Positions 1-10,974 of a stretch of DNA of 64,000 bases are shown one piece after another. Below the pieces are notes generated by a model. It was not told the DNA's origin and did no database searches. It worked only from the letters and a program-made list of their open reading frames with translations. Each line of letters opens with the position of its first letter. Position 1 is the first letter of the stretch. The translations under genes and the position numbers were made by a program. The stretch lies in assembly GCA_039545275.1 (NCBI GenBank), contig BCHS01000007.1:62001-126000 (forward strand), in the 5' to 3' direction. The DNA is from Pseudomicrostroma phylloplanum. Lineage: Eukaryota; Basidiomycota; Exobasidiomycetes; Microstromatales.

Positions 1-2
1 AC

Positions 3-1175
3 GGATACCCCAAGAAGATCCTCACTGGTCACTCTCACTTCGTCTCCGACGTCGCCCTCTCCTCTGACGGTCAGTTCGCTCTGTCCTCGTCTTGGGACAA
101 GACCCTCCGACTGCACGACCTGAACACCGGTACCACCACCCGTCGCTTCGTCGGCCACACCGGTGACGTCCTCTCGGTCTCCTTCTCTGCCGACAACAGG
201 CAGATTGTCTCTTCTTCTCGTGACCGCACCATCAAGCTGTGGAACACCCTCGGAGAGTGCAAGTTCAACATCACTGAGGACGGCCACTCCGAGTGGGTCA
301 GCTGTGTCCGATTCAGCCCCAACCCTTCCAACCCCGTCATCGTCTCTGCCGGATGGGACAAGGTCGTTAAGGTGAGTCTTTGCTGGCAAGGAGGAAGAAG
401 AAGAGACAGAAGAACGCGCAACGTGGGATGTCAGAACAGGGACTGGATGGAGGCTCTTCCAGAAGCGACCAGTCAGATGGCCATCGCGGTCGAGGCAAGG
501 TGCCTTGGTCGCGCTCGTCTACCTCGCACCATTGCTATGATTAGTGTCATTTTACTCTATATATTTGCTACTATAGAGAGGGCAGCCCCCTCGATGAGAA
601 CAAATTGGCCACCAAGATCTCTGAGCTTTGGTCGCAGGAGTAGACAGTGTAGGACAGCGCATCGACGGGAGAGGGTGGTCAGGATCTACGCTATATGTTC
701 TTCTCGCATATGAGCTGAGCCGGTATCTCCCCCTCCTTTCTTCTCACTGCGCTTTGTATAGGTCTGGGAGCTGTCCAAGTGCAAGCTGAAGACCAACCAC
801 TACGGTCACACTGGCTACATCAACACCGTCACCGTCTCCCCCGATGGATCCCTCTGCGCCTCTGGTGGCAAGGACGGTGTCACCATGCTCTGGGAGCTGT
901 CCGACGGCAAGCACCTGTACTCTCTCGAGGCCGGTGACACAGTCAACGCCCTGGTCTTCTCGCCCAACCGATACTGGCTGTGCGCTGCCACTGCCTCTTG
1001 CATCAAGATCTTCGACCTGGAGTCCAAGTCGATCGTCGACGAGCTGCGCCCCGAGTTTGTCGGTGTCGGCAAGAACTCGCCCGACCCCGAGTGCCTTTCG
1101 CTCGCCTGGTCTGCCGACGGATCCACCCTGTTCGCTGGATTCAGCGACAACCAGATCAGGATCTGGTCCGTCTAA
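3..1175 (+). CDS. RACK1/Asc1/Cpc2 ribosome-associated WD40 protein, 5' partial
   Basis: The visible part encodes about 260 residues, the C-terminal four-fifths of the roughly 315-residue Gbeta-like scaffold that binds the head of the 40S subunit and links kinase signalling to translation. Exons are 3-371 and 762-1175, joined in phase 0. WD repeats are clear: [10 protein letters not shown]...[20 protein letters not shown]...[10 protein letters not shown], a [12 protein letters not shown] repeat and GHTGYINTV...[12 protein letters not shown]. The protein ends on the typical [14 protein letters not shown]. The single intron seen here (372-761) is unusually long for this genome and houses a C/D snoRNA (separate entry). 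The start codon and first repeat lie outside the window. Identity is secure because this family is extremely conserved. Confidence 0.97.
528..632 (+). ncRNA. U24-type C/D box snoRNA inside the RACK1 intron
   Basis: Within the RACK1 intron there is a C box (ATGATTA, 537-543), a degenerate C' box (CGATGAG, 592-598) and a perfect D box (CTGA, 621-624). A terminal stem is formed by 528-535 (ACCATTGC) with 625-632 (GCTTTGGT), interrupted only by two U-U mismatches. The two guide stretches match U24: ATATTTGCTA at 561-570 upstream of the D' position, and CCACCAAGATCT at 609-620 directly before the D box. U24 guides 2'-O-methylation of large-subunit rRNA. In budding yeast the same RNA (snR24) sits in the intron of ASC1, the RACK1 orthologue, so host-gene synteny supports the call. 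Exact ends are inferred from the stem. Confidence 0.88.
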
Positions 1176-1915
1176 CTGGTCAAAGACCCTGCGGGTGTAA
1201 TCGCCTGACGCTACCTTAGCGTGTGGCCTACGTCTGCTCCGGCACGCTGTGGCTTCCGAGCTCTCGTGTCCCTCTCATGTCCCCCTCTCTCACATCCCCA
1301 ATGGCCCTGGAATATGGTTGGTGGTGGTTTGCCGACTTCGCCGCGTGCGATGCCTTTCTCCAATTCAAAATCATTTTTGCCACGCAAAAGTCTTCGCGTC
1401 GTGGATTTGTGTCGTTGTGTCTGGCAGTCCGACAGAAAGGAGCTGTTCCTTGTGACGATCTCGCTCTCTCCAGCCGTCTGACAATGTCCGGCGAGCGTAT
1501 TGGGTGTAGATCGGCATGGCCATGCTCGTCGCGCTTTCGCCAAGCCTTCTTCGGGCCCGAAGTCCGCCTTGGCCGTGTGGCACAGAGCAGACACAGCCAG
1601 CAAAGGCTCACGCGCTTCCCTCATGGCCTTTCGGGCGAGCGGGCGAGCGAGCGGCACGGCGTCGGAGCTCCGATGGGCTATGCTATGCTTCCAGCAAGCG
1701 TGGCGGGAGCAGGCGGCAGGAGACACATGATGCACTCGCACAGGCGCGCACGGAGCCACGGCCTCCGCGGGAGGAGGAGGGGGGGCAACTCTAAAAGGCT
1801 CAGTGGGTGGCCGGCCGTTCCTCTTTCAGTGGAGGTTCCAAGTCTTTTATCCTTTCCTCTCTTCATCACTTCTATTCTTCTCTACTTTACATACCACAAG
1901 GCACAAACGATCAAT
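1176..1915. other. Intergenic: RACK1 3' region and glycine-rich gene promoter
   Basis: No supportable gene. Open frames on both strands lack family resemblance. The last 100 bases are pyrimidine-rich (CTTCTATTCTTCTCTAC), as in many fungal core promoters and 5' UTRs. Confidence 0.6.
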
Positions 1916-2794
1916 ATGTCTTTCCCCAACCCTAATGCATACAACGGTGGTGGTGGAGGCGGCGGATACGGTGGATACCAACAAGGAGGCTACCCCGGTG
2001 GCCCTCAAGGTGGAGGAGGAGGAGGATACGGCGGTCCCCCTCCACCTCAAGCAGGCGGGTACGGTGGTGACTACCAACAATCACAATACCCGCAAGGTGG
2101 AGGCGGCTATGGTGGTCCTCCTGGAGGCGGTGGCAACTACGGCGGATCACCAGCACCCTATGGTGCGGGCCCGCAGGCACACCAGCAGCCTTCGTATGGC
2201 GCTGGACCGCCACAGAGCCAGGGTAGTGCTGGGGAGTTCTATGGTGGACAGCAGGGTGGTGCTGCTGGCGGTGCGAGTGGTCAAGCACAGGCGTATGATG
2301 AGAATGGCAACTTCATCCCCGAGGGAGAGAGGGGCCTTGGTACAATGGCCATGGGTGAGTCCCGTACAGACCGGGGTGGTTGACACGCACAGTCATCTGT
2401 GGCTGTCGACGGATATGTGAGTTTCGAAGCATCTCACTGACAATCATCTCTCCCTCCACATCTTTCTCCGTGTTCCCCTTTATGCGCAGGTGGAATGGCC
2501 GGCTTCGCAGCAAACAAGATGTCCGGCGGTGGCCACGGCAACATGGCTTCGATCGGTACGGGTGCCCTACTAGCCCAGGGAGGAAAGATGGCCTACGAGT
2601 GGTTCAATGAGCAGCACAAGAACAAGCAATCTCACAGCGGTGGTGGTGGTGGGTACGGAGGCCCGCCCGGTGGTGGCTATGGCGGCCCACCCGGAGGTGG
2701 ATACGGAGGTCCCGGTGGCCCGCCTGGTGGTAGATTCGGCGGAGGTGGCGGTGGTGGTGGCGGCGGCGGCTTCTTCGGAAAGAGGGACATCTAG
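1916..2794 (+). CDS. Glycine-rich low-complexity protein with central glycine-zipper-like segment
   Basis: Exons 1916-2354 and 2490-2794 (phase 1 junction) give 247 residues. The N-terminal 125 residues are Gly/Tyr/Gln/Pro repeats (YGG, GGYGGPP), followed by a short acidic stretch (DENGNFIPEGERGLG). The middle segment, about residues 145-187, is spliced across the intron and reads GGMAGFAANKMSGGGHGN...GTGALLAQGGKMAYEWF, with small residues spaced every four like a glycine zipper. Another GGYGGPP-rich tail ends in FFGKRDI. Proteins of this shape are common in basidiomycetes, often annotated as hypothetical or membrane-associated. No function is assigned. The start is chosen because upstream in-frame sequence has no coding character and the pyrimidine-rich leader ends there. 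Confidence 0.85.
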
Positions 2795-3341
2795 AGCAGC
2801 CCTACGCAGCGCTCTCGTCTAGTATTACCTCTTCCGATCAGTGTCTTCATATCTCCCGCTCGACCCCCCAACTCCCCTCCCCTGCTCGCTTGTGCATACC
2901 CTACTTACTTAAGCTACGCTGAATGACTTCCTGTGTACGATTTTCCGGGAAATAATGAGCCAACGAAATGATACTCTACTCTTCGCTTTGCTGTTCACTG
3001 CTGAGTGTGTGCTCTGCTTGCCCTCCGCTGGGGGCTTAGGTCCGGCGCTGTTGCCCTCACGCGGCATGCAGGGTCTTCCCTAAATGCGCCCGGAATGCTT
3101 CCCGTCCTTGCTTCTGTACCTACCTCTCCAAGCCAGCCAAAATTGCGGCTCCTGCAAGACTTGAAGAAGGCCTCGAGATTGATCAGGAGAGGTGTATACC
3201 AGCCGGTCTGTGTTGAAAAAGGAACGAATCGAGCGAGCACGACGCCCTGCGTGCTTCCCTCTGAACTCTTTACGCCAGGGGCGGATCTTGGTACCCGATC
3301 TCCACTCGCACGGTCCGCGAAAGCGTCGCGAGACTTTGGCC
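2795..3341. other. Intergenic: 3' region of the glycine-rich gene and promoter of the methyltransferase gene
   Basis: No gene seen. An in-frame ATG at 3192 would extend the downstream methyltransferase by 50 basic residues, but the family normally starts close to 3342. Confidence 0.5.
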
Positions 3342-4447
3342 ATGGCGGCGTCTCCAGCCCCCTTTCGCGCTGACCCGAGCTTCAAGTATCCCGATCGACA
3401 GTCCCTGCCTGGGTCAGCGCAGCGCAATGTACCCGTGCTCGTCGAGGCGATCTTGCCTTTGTTGCTGCCTTTGCTGCAAGAGGACGAGGAGGAGGGAGAA
3501 GGGGAGGCAGTCGCCCAGCAGGAGCAGGAGAGGGCACGGCAGGCGCTTGGTCCTCCGGTACGAGTGCTCGAGATTGCGGCTGGTCATGGAAGCTTGACGC
3601 TCGGCTTGAGGAGAGCAGTACTGGCTCAGCAGCAGCAGCAAAGAGGTAACCTCGAGGGGCAACCTCACGGGCAAGGGCAAGAACTCCCGAGACTGAGGCC
3701 GAGGGCGAGGCAGGTGCAGTGGACGTGCACAGAGGCCGACGACGCTCTCGTGCAGTCCATCCGCTCGAACATAGCGCAGCAACAGGGTGAAGACGGGACA
3801 GAGGCGGACAAGATCGCCGTAGCCCGCCTTGAGATCGACGATGAGTCGGACTGGTCGGCTCTCGCCGCCGCCGGGCTAAGGTCTTCGGCAGCTCCTGGCT
3901 CTGGCTCTGTCTCTCCATCCACTCAGGCGACCTTCGACTTGGTGCTCATTGCGAATCTGCTGCACATCGCGCCCTTCGAGACGGTGCGGAGCCTCTTCTC
4001 GCACCTGCCTCGCGTGTTGAGCGTGCGTAGCGAGGCGAAAGTGTGCATCTATGGGGCCTTCAACGAGGAGGGAAAGTTCACGAGTGAGGGCAACGAGAAG
4101 GTCAGTACTGCTGCCCGTCCTCTGCTGTTCAGATGCACCGCTTTTCAATGAGTCTAACTGCTTCTCCCGCTACGTTGCATTGGTCGTGTGGTTCTGCAGT
4201 TCGATCAAGATCTGCGCTCACGCAATCCGCTCTACGGCCTGAGGGATCTGCAAGGGGAAATCCTGCCGCTGGCTGAAGAGCACGGCTTGCAGCTAGAGGA
4301 GGTCATGAGACTTGCGCGGGGCAATGTGAGTAGGAGCGAGCACAGATTGTCAGGTGGGCGAAGCTGGAGAGCTGAACTGAAACATCCCTCACGCTCCATG
4401 AAACGAATGTACAGTTGATGTTGATCTTTGGCCATCGACGTCAATGA
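3342..4447 (+). CDS. UPF0585/DUF938 family SAM-dependent methyltransferase-like protein
   Basis: Exons 3342-4100, 4200-4325 and 4415-4447 (all phase 0) encode 305 residues. The N-terminus YPDRQSLPGSAQRNVPVLVEAI matches the family's characteristic 'aaeRNk.pIlevL' opening. It is followed by a SAM-binding motif I, VLEIAAGHGSLTLGL (about residues 68-82), and a motif-IV-like region FDLVLIANLLHIAPFETVRSLF. The closing segment LRSRNPLYGLRDL...LEEVMRLARGN and the 11-residue last exon (LMLIFGHRRQ) reproduce the family's conserved 'MPANNLmLvFrR' end. Compared with bacterial and animal members (about 200 aa) it carries Gln- and Glu-rich insertions. Substrate is unknown. It converges on TAF6, with only 64 bp between the stop codons. 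Confidence 0.85.
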
Positions 4448-4511
4448 CAGAATGGCATGGATCTGGGAGACATCGCACGGTGTCCAAGTCCCAGCAGGCA
4501 CCGACTTCCTC

Positions 4512-6321
4512 CTACTCTTCCAGTCCAATCCGCAAGCCTCTCTTTGCCTCGGGGTCCCTGCGGAGGGCATCGGCCCAGAAGGCGCCAAAGGTTTGCCGGA
4601 GAGCGTCCCCACTCAGCCCATCTGCTGCTGCTCCTCCAAGATTCTCCGACGAGCTGGAGATGTCGTGCAGGGTTTCCTGTGGGCACATGACGGCGTAGAG
4701 CGTGTCAGTAGAAACATTCCGTTTCATCCTTATTTCAACAGCATGACGTACTCACCCGGACGGCAGCTACAATCTCGTCAGTTTCCCTCTTGGCTACCTT
4801 CCCTTCCTTTCGCCTGCTGTCCAGCCACTCTCCCAGTGAGCGCAACTTGGAGCCCCAAGGCGCCATGGACTCCTCCTCTCCCTCTGTAGTACATTCCTCC
4901 GTCGCATCGCTCTTGTTGCTCGAGGCCGAGCGTGCACGCACGATCGCTCGGGCCATACCGCCCTTGCAAGCCTTGAGAGCGAGGATGGCTCCCAGCTTCG
5001 TACCCACAGCGTCAGGCTGCTGTCCGCCCTCCACTCCATCAGCAGTAGCAGCAGCCGCTGCCGACGACAATGGAGCCTCCGTCCCCTTGAATGCGGCCTC
5101 TAGCAAGATGCGCGTGACGCGAGGCTTAAGGCTTGGGTAGCTCCCAGAGTACTTGCCCAGCAGGCTCGCCAGCAGTTCGGAGCTCTTCCTCCTCGTCGAT
5201 GTCGGGTACTCGCTCGAGGGGAGAGAAATGAGAATGGTGGAGAGGAGAGGTGGGAGGAAAAGGTGGATGTAGCCTTCGATGCCCAGGTAGGGGTTGGCGA
5301 GCATGGCCTCAATGGACGAGACCATCCGACCTACGACTAGGCTGCGCTTTGACGAAGAGGGGCCAGGGGTGGAGGAGAGGGAGAGGGCGGCAGTGATATT
5401 CGTCGAGATCCACTGAGCGAGGTATGGCACCAGCTGATGAAGACCAGGGTCAGAAGAGAGGGAGGCAAGAGCTGCCAAGGACGTTGGGTCCTCTTGTTGC
5501 TGCTCGTCGGGGGCATCGTCTGCCATCGAGACGTCGAGCTGCGCGTCAGTCGTACTGCCGCTTTTGAGTGAATTGATACCGTGTAGGATGGCTTCTGTGA
5601 GACGGCGGTAGTACACCTGCAGCTCTCTGCTAAGGATATGCTTGACCAGGGGTTGCGTGGTAGCATTGATGGTGTCGCTGGATCCACTGGGCGCGGCAGA
5701 AGCAGCACCAGCGGCGGACGCTGTAGCGATGGCTCCCGAGGTGCTTGCACCCGCAAACGTTGGCTCTGCAGCACCTGTGACTCTCTCACTCTCATCTACA
5801 CTGCTCATCTCAGCCGGTGTTGGGTTCTCGGGAATGAGAGGCTGTACCCCTTCGATTGCGAGCCAGTGAGCCTTCCACCCTACTCCTCCCTTCCTCCTAG
5901 TCGAAGCCGAGCTGTTCCTCGACGAGATCAACTTGGCCACCTGCTCCAAATCAATCTCCTCTTCCTCCACCTGGTATACCACTCCCGATGAAGTCATGAC
6001 TTTTCTGAACTGAGGCTGCTTCATCTTGCCCTGTGCCGTGGAAGAATTGGTATAAGGCGGCGGGAGAAAGCCATAGATTGGCTCCATGCCCTTGACCTCT
6101 AGGGCGCGCTTGACGTCTTCGCAGGTGAGCTTAGAGCGACGAGAGTGTCGCATGAACTTTTCGGCATCTTGGAGGATGAGACGCAGGCGGTGCTCGGTGT
6201 CTGAGGCGAGGGAGGTGGCTACGTTTTCGCGTAGCGGGGGGAGGGAGAGGGAGGTGGATGCGACGTGTTGCACCGTCGACGAGGGGAACAGGGAAGGAGG
6301 AGGCGCCGACGGAGGAGCCAT
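4512..6321 (-). CDS. TAF6: TAF6, TFIID/SAGA histone-fold subunit
   Basis: Exon 1 is 6321-4756 and exon 2 is 4676-4512 (phase 0; donor GTGAGTACG, acceptor CCCACAG), for 576 residues. Residues 15-85 form the TAF histone fold: SLSLPPLRENVATSLASDTEHRLR and AEKFMRHSRRSKLTCEDVKRAL. This fold pairs with TAF9. It is followed by the hallmark linker GMEPIYGFLPPPY. The middle and C-terminal portion contains the HEAT-repeat domain, seen in LVPYLAQWISTNITAAL, LLASLLGKYSGSYPSLKPRVTRILLEA and GAILALKACKGGMARAIV. Exon 2 supplies a tail (FGAFWADALRRDP) lost if the short intron is missed. The gene is divergent from the Yae1-domain gene, sharing a 365-bp promoter. Confidence 0.93.
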
Positions 6322-6686
6322 GGCTCAAGTGAGAGGAAGGAGCCGAGTATGCTCACGAAACAGTGACCGATGTGCAACGAAGAGAACGCCTCGAAGGCAG
6401 ATCGATGGTGATGGTGGAAGTAGTGGTCAGTGGTAGACAGACTGTAGCGCTTCCGCACGGAACCACGAGGGCCGCCGCCTCGCTTCCGTCTTGGTCTGCC
6501 AAGTTGCACTGCTTCCCGCTCGATAGACTCGCCTTGCCTGGGATCATAGCTACTTTGCCGCACGGTATACCGCCTCTGCCTGAGCAACGACGTAACAGAA
6601 GAGTAGAGGGGCGTCGGTACTCGTCATCTACCCAGTAAAGACTAGCTCTCCAGCGGCACGCCGATCTGCAGCCGCTGTCACGCGCC
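6322..6686. promoter_or_regulatory. Divergent promoter between TAF6 and the Yae1-domain gene
   Basis: No gene is supported. The 365 bp separate two divergent start codons and must hold both promoters. No clear TATA box was noticed. Confidence 0.4.
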
Positions 6687-7723
6687 ATGCCTACCGCAAC
6701 GCCCATTCCTTCCTCCTCGTCCTCCTCCCCTCGCAAGCCCACACCGGCAAGGCACGGCTACTTCAGCGATGCGCAAGACAGACAGCAACAGCAACAGCGT
6801 TCATCATCTTCTTACGCCCGGCTCACAAGCCCGTCTCGAGCTGCTGCTGACAACGAGGACAAACCCTCCTCGAGCTCTGCAACAGGTCAAGCCGGCGCGG
6901 AGGCAGGGGACGGGCCTGAGGATGAAGACGAGGATTGGTTGATGTCCGACGAGGACGAAGAAGTCTTTGTTAGAAATGGGATGTCAAATGGACAAGGAGA
7001 AGAGGACAGGGGCGAGCTCGGGACGGAAGAATTTATTGCTGGCCTAGGGAGGGATATGGCAAGTAGGGAATCGGCTAAGGTGCAGAGGACTTTCTACGAC
7101 GTGAGTAGTGCGAACGAGTCCAGTCGCCAAGGCTTGGACAGCAGTTTCTCGAGGCTATATCTCTGTCTCTGTCGCTGATCACGACTCTGTGATTCCCGCC
7201 CCTGCCTTTTCTTCAGACTGGATACAGAGAAGGCATCACCTCCGGTAAGCTCTCCACATTACAGCAAGGCTTCGACGAGGGGTTCAACCTCTCAGCGCCC
7301 GTCGGTCGAACAAGAGGCGAGCTCAGAGGTCAAGCAAACGCAGCGAGCTACTACCTCTCCCACTACAAGGCCAGATCGGGCCTCACCTCCTCTACGCCGG
7401 TAGGATCCGGCGGAATGAGGAGATTCAAAGATCGAGCTGCCAATCACGGGGCTTCAGGAGGTGGAGCTGCAGATGCAACGGAAGAGGAGAAGGAGAATGC
7501 GAAGAAGGCGCTGAGGAATGTCTACAGCGAGCTGCAAGGTCTGGGCGTCGATGAGCTACTGGAGCCGGACTGGGATGCCAAGAGACACGAGGACGAGCAT
7601 GCTGGGCGAAAGACAGATCCGGCCAGCATGGTGGAAAGTGAAGACGCGAAGCGTCAGAGGGAGGAAAGATTGCCTGCTATCAGCAGTAGATTGGAGAATG
7701 TTCTGGGAACAGTGGTGAGATGA
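6687..7723 (+). CDS. Yae1 N-terminal domain protein (deca-GX3 motif)
   Basis: Exons 6687-7100 and 7217-7723 (phase 0) encode 306 residues. After a Ser/Gln-rich and acidic N-terminus (DEDEDWLMSDEDEEVF), the exon junction reads RTFYD|TGYREGITSGKLSTLQQGF. It continues DEGFNLSAPVGRTRGELRG, the repeated Gly-x3 pattern that defines the Yae1/Lto1 family. In yeast, Yae1 with Lto1 delivers Fe-S cluster machinery to the ribosome recycling factor Rli1 (ABCE1). The C-terminal half (about residues 205-306) is charged and not conserved as far as can be seen. Placing it as Yae1 itself rather than Lto1 is inferred from its length and acidic N-terminus. Confidence 0.85.
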
Positions 7724-8140
7724 CGACGACATCCTCCATGACGGTATGAGAGGTACCCGGTCGTGCCGGCCTATGTCAAGCGCATAGTGCGTTGAGCTGC
7801 CGAGGTCGCTCGCGCTCGCCAGTGAAATCATACCTGCCCCTCGGTTAACTTTCTTGCGTTACTACATCGAGGCTTTGAGAGCCCAGACTGCCCCTATCTA
7901 CCATCTCCCCGTCTGTAGCATGTCGCGATACCCGCCCAAAGGCAAATCTTCCGATCCGAACCGGAACTAAGCAAGGGCCGAGATGCCGGGGCTTCCGCCT
8001 CCACTTGCGGGAGACCCTGAAATGCGTCTGGGAATCCGAAGCCCTTGCCACTCATAGGCCGGCCTACGCCTGCCTTCATCTGTCTCTTCTTCGACTATAC
8101 ACACACCTCACACATACCATTCAGTTATACCAGTATCACC
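7724..8140. other. Intergenic spacer before the SDR gene
   Basis: No gene is seen. The end of the region is the probable promoter and leader of the SDR gene, with the start context CACCATGG. Confidence 0.5.
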
Positions 8141-9021
8141 ATGGCACCTCACATCCTCGACTTCAAGTGCGTGATCATCACCGGTGGCGGTGGAGGTCTC
8201 GGCTTCAAGATGGCCGACTACTTCCAGAACCAAAAAGGCAAAAAGGTCATTCTCGTCGGCCGTACCGAGTCTAACCTGAAGGAAGCATCGGAGAAACTGA
8301 ATGGCGCACCTTACTATGTGCTGGACACGGGAAAGGTGGAGGACATTCCGGCTTTCAAGGAGAAGGTCGTGAAGGAGCATCCGGAGGTGGACGCTTTGAT
8401 TAACAATGCTGGTGTGCAGAGGCCGCTGGAGATCACTGATCTGGACCTGAAGAAGCTCGACCAGGAGCTTGACATCGTGAGTTGGAGTTGCACCAGAGCT
8501 GTGGCCACCCTTGGATGGAGCGCGAAGAGGAGACACTGACCATGACACCCTCGTACCCCTTCCTGCAGAACATCCGCGGTCCCGTCTACCTGGCAGACGC
8601 CTTCCTAAAGCACTTTGCCTCAAAGCCCCACGCAGTCATCTTCAACGTCACCTCCGTACTAGGCTACGTTCCCTTCTCAATAATCAATCCATCCTACAAC
8701 GGTACCAAGGCCTTCATGCACTTCTACACCATGGCGCAACGTACCCAGCTCAAGAACACCTCGGTGCGCGTGGTAGAGATTGCTCCCCCTTCTGTGCACA
8801 CGGCGCTGCATCGCGAGCGGGAGGATCCAGATGATAATAACCCGGCGAAATCGTCGAGTATTACACCGGAGGACTTTATGAAGCAGGTGGCAGAGCAGCT
8901 CGAGGAGGACAAGGAGACCATTTCGGCTGGTATGGGCAAGGCGATGGTGCAGAAGTGGTATGATAACTTTGGAGAGCAGTACAATGGAGCTGCCGAGGCA
9001 TGGAAAGGCAAGTCGATCTAA
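8141..9021 (+). CDS. Short-chain dehydrogenase/reductase, DltE-like
   Basis: Exons 8141-8476 and 8569-9021 (phase 0) encode 262 residues. Rossmann features are in order: CVIITGGGGGLGFKMA (cofactor loop, residues 10-25), VGRTESNL after beta-2 (Arg suggests NADP(H) preference, an inference), ALINNAGVQRP, catalytic Ser in NVTSVLG, and YNGTK with the catalytic Tyr and Lys. The tail APPSVHTALHRERED fits the substrate loop of the DltE-type fungal subgroup. Length is normal for a classical SDR. The start sits in a strong Kozak context (CACCATGG). Substrate is unknown, and neighbours give no pathway hint. Confidence 0.88.
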
Positions 9022-9148
9022 GTGCGACACAGTGTAGAGCTTAGATTGCAATGTACACCATAGCAGGATACAAAATGCATTTTCTCTAGTACACTATCAC
9101 CTCGCGCTTCTCCTTTTGCGAGGTATTCGTCGAAGCAGTCTTCGTGTC

Positions 9149-10729
9149 TCAAGGAACGGCGTCCCCGGTTGGAGGAGCCAGACCACCCAGCTTCTCGATG
9201 TATGCCAGACCTTGCCGGCGTCTGGGCTCCCATTCGGACTGCGTTGTAAGGAACGAGAAGAAGCCGCTACCGGATCCGTCAGTGACCTACTAGTGTATAC
9301 AGACAAGGGAGGCAGGTCTCACTCACCAGACTCCAGTAGCCCCTTTCACACCAGCTCTCGACGGCCTCTTCCCCGCTAGCCTCATCTCTCGAATGTCTTT
9401 GTTTGTCCATTTGAGGATCGAAGGCGTTCAGCATCCCCTCCCATGGCTGCAACTTCTTCGTCGATTGGCCCCTCTTTGCAGAAGCACCCTTTGCGGAGCG
9501 CACCCGCACCTCCTCTGCCTTGTCCCAATTGTTCCTTGTGCTCGCCCATGTCCCAAACCCGCTCGTGGCAATGACGAACCAGGGTGGGATCGTCTTCCTA
9601 CCGTACTTGAAGCAGTACCGGCTCACCGAGGTGCAATAGACTTTCGTCCCGTCGAACTTCTCACCTTGAGCGCCTGCGGGGAAGTACGAAGGCGAGGGAG
9701 CAGCCGTGTCGTTTTCTGATGCGAGCTCTCCTGGTGCAGTGCGTGACCGAGGGCGTTGCTCGGCAGCCTGCTGGGCTTCGTGTTCGGGCTTGCTGATATC
9801 TGAGAGGAGGCCACGTAGATTAGAGGCGGATCGAGACAGGGAGATACGAGGAGTACGGCCCGAGGTGCCTGGTGTGCTCGTGGGCACTGGCTCTGCCGGC
9901 TCGCGAGTTGCGGGATCTGTGGGAGAGGTGAAGGTGCCAACCAAGTCTAAAGGAGATAGGCAGAGCGTCAGGATAGTCTGATCTTCCTGTGCAGGTCCGC
10001 TGAGCCACTCACAGATCCACTTGTCGTCCCAGCTAGCCAAGCGCATTTGCACCTCGTACTTTGCCATGATGGGAATCTCCTTGTGGAAGTGAAAGCTGGA
10101 GCCGCCTAGGAACAAGCGCCCACCCTCAGACAGGAAGCGATAGAAGTGAGCAAAGTGTAGAGCTCCACGCGAATAGTCGAGTGTCTTGGCATAGCTCGAG
10201 TTGGAGAGATGAAAGAGGTAGCTGGAGGAAGGAGATAGAGAGCATACGAATGTTAGGCACGCATCTATTACGAGGGATCTCGTACTACTTCGAAGCCTAC
10301 TCACTCGCAGTCTGCTGGCCATGCTCTCTCTGATCTGTAGGACTTTGTCTCAAAGACGTCCTTGCCAAGGGGCAACACTTCGTGTCTAATTTGTCTGCCG
10401 GTGCGGGGATCGGTCGTATCCCCCCCACCCCTCGAGCCGACGAGGGCGGCCGTAGCTGCTCTAGCACGCAAGATCCGGACCAGGAGCGGGCGGAAGAGCT
10501 TGACATGCCATATGCCGGGGAAGGCAGTGATGTTAGCTGCCAATAGAATATAGATGAAGAGCTGGAGCCACCGCGGAGGTAGAGGTAAGAGCGAGGGCAG
10601 GATCTGAGCCAGGAGCGAGGGCGAGGTGACGAGTGTAGAGAGGGCCCGACGGACGGGGTACGAGGGCAGCACCTTCGGCTCCCGCACTCGCCGTGAGGAC
10701 GTGGTAGCTGCGGCGGCAAGGTCAGACAT
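9149..10729 (-). CDS. Hotdog-fold thioesterase-like protein (THEM6-like) with N-terminal membrane segment
   Basis: Four exons: 10729-10305, 10221-10013, 9946-9327 and 9238-9149. Phases agree at every junction, giving 447 residues. Residues 40-80 contain a membrane-prone stretch, WLQLFIYILLAANITAFPG. The hotdog region follows across two introns: DYLFHLSNSSYAKTLDYSRG, then LGGSSFHFHKEIPIMAKYEVQM and WDDKWIYLVGTFTS. This matches the 4HBT-like 'D.d.n.H.sNs.Y...lD..R' signature of THEM6 and fungal relatives. A long Ser/Pro-rich insert then precedes ARG-poor conserved blocks (VYCTSVSRYCFKYGRKTIPPW) and a terminal helix from the last exon (RRRQGLAYIEKLGGLAPP). The reaction is unproven. The gene is divergent from the RDH10-like SDR with 245 bp between starts. 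Confidence 0.75.
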
Positions 10730-10974
10730 CTTGCGATGTGTAATGGTGTATGGTGAGAGCTACAAGACGCCAGGGGTGTGATGATTAGAATTCCCCGCAA
10801 TCTCGTGGTGCTCCCATTTGAAAGCTCGGCCCTCCACCGCCGCCTCGATCGCCCTTCCCCACAATCGGCACGGCGATCAGGGCGCCACTTCCGACGGGGA
10901 AGCTTGCCCTTGGCAGTCCACTCGTTGCCTCCTTGTGACTTGGTACAGAGCATCCTCGGTCTCTTTTCGCGTCC

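Noticed and set aside
1223..1915. In-frame upstream extension of the glycine-rich protein
   Set aside because: The 231 extra codons are Arg/Ser-rich and unlike the protein; the pyrimidine-rich leader directly before 1916 marks the start.
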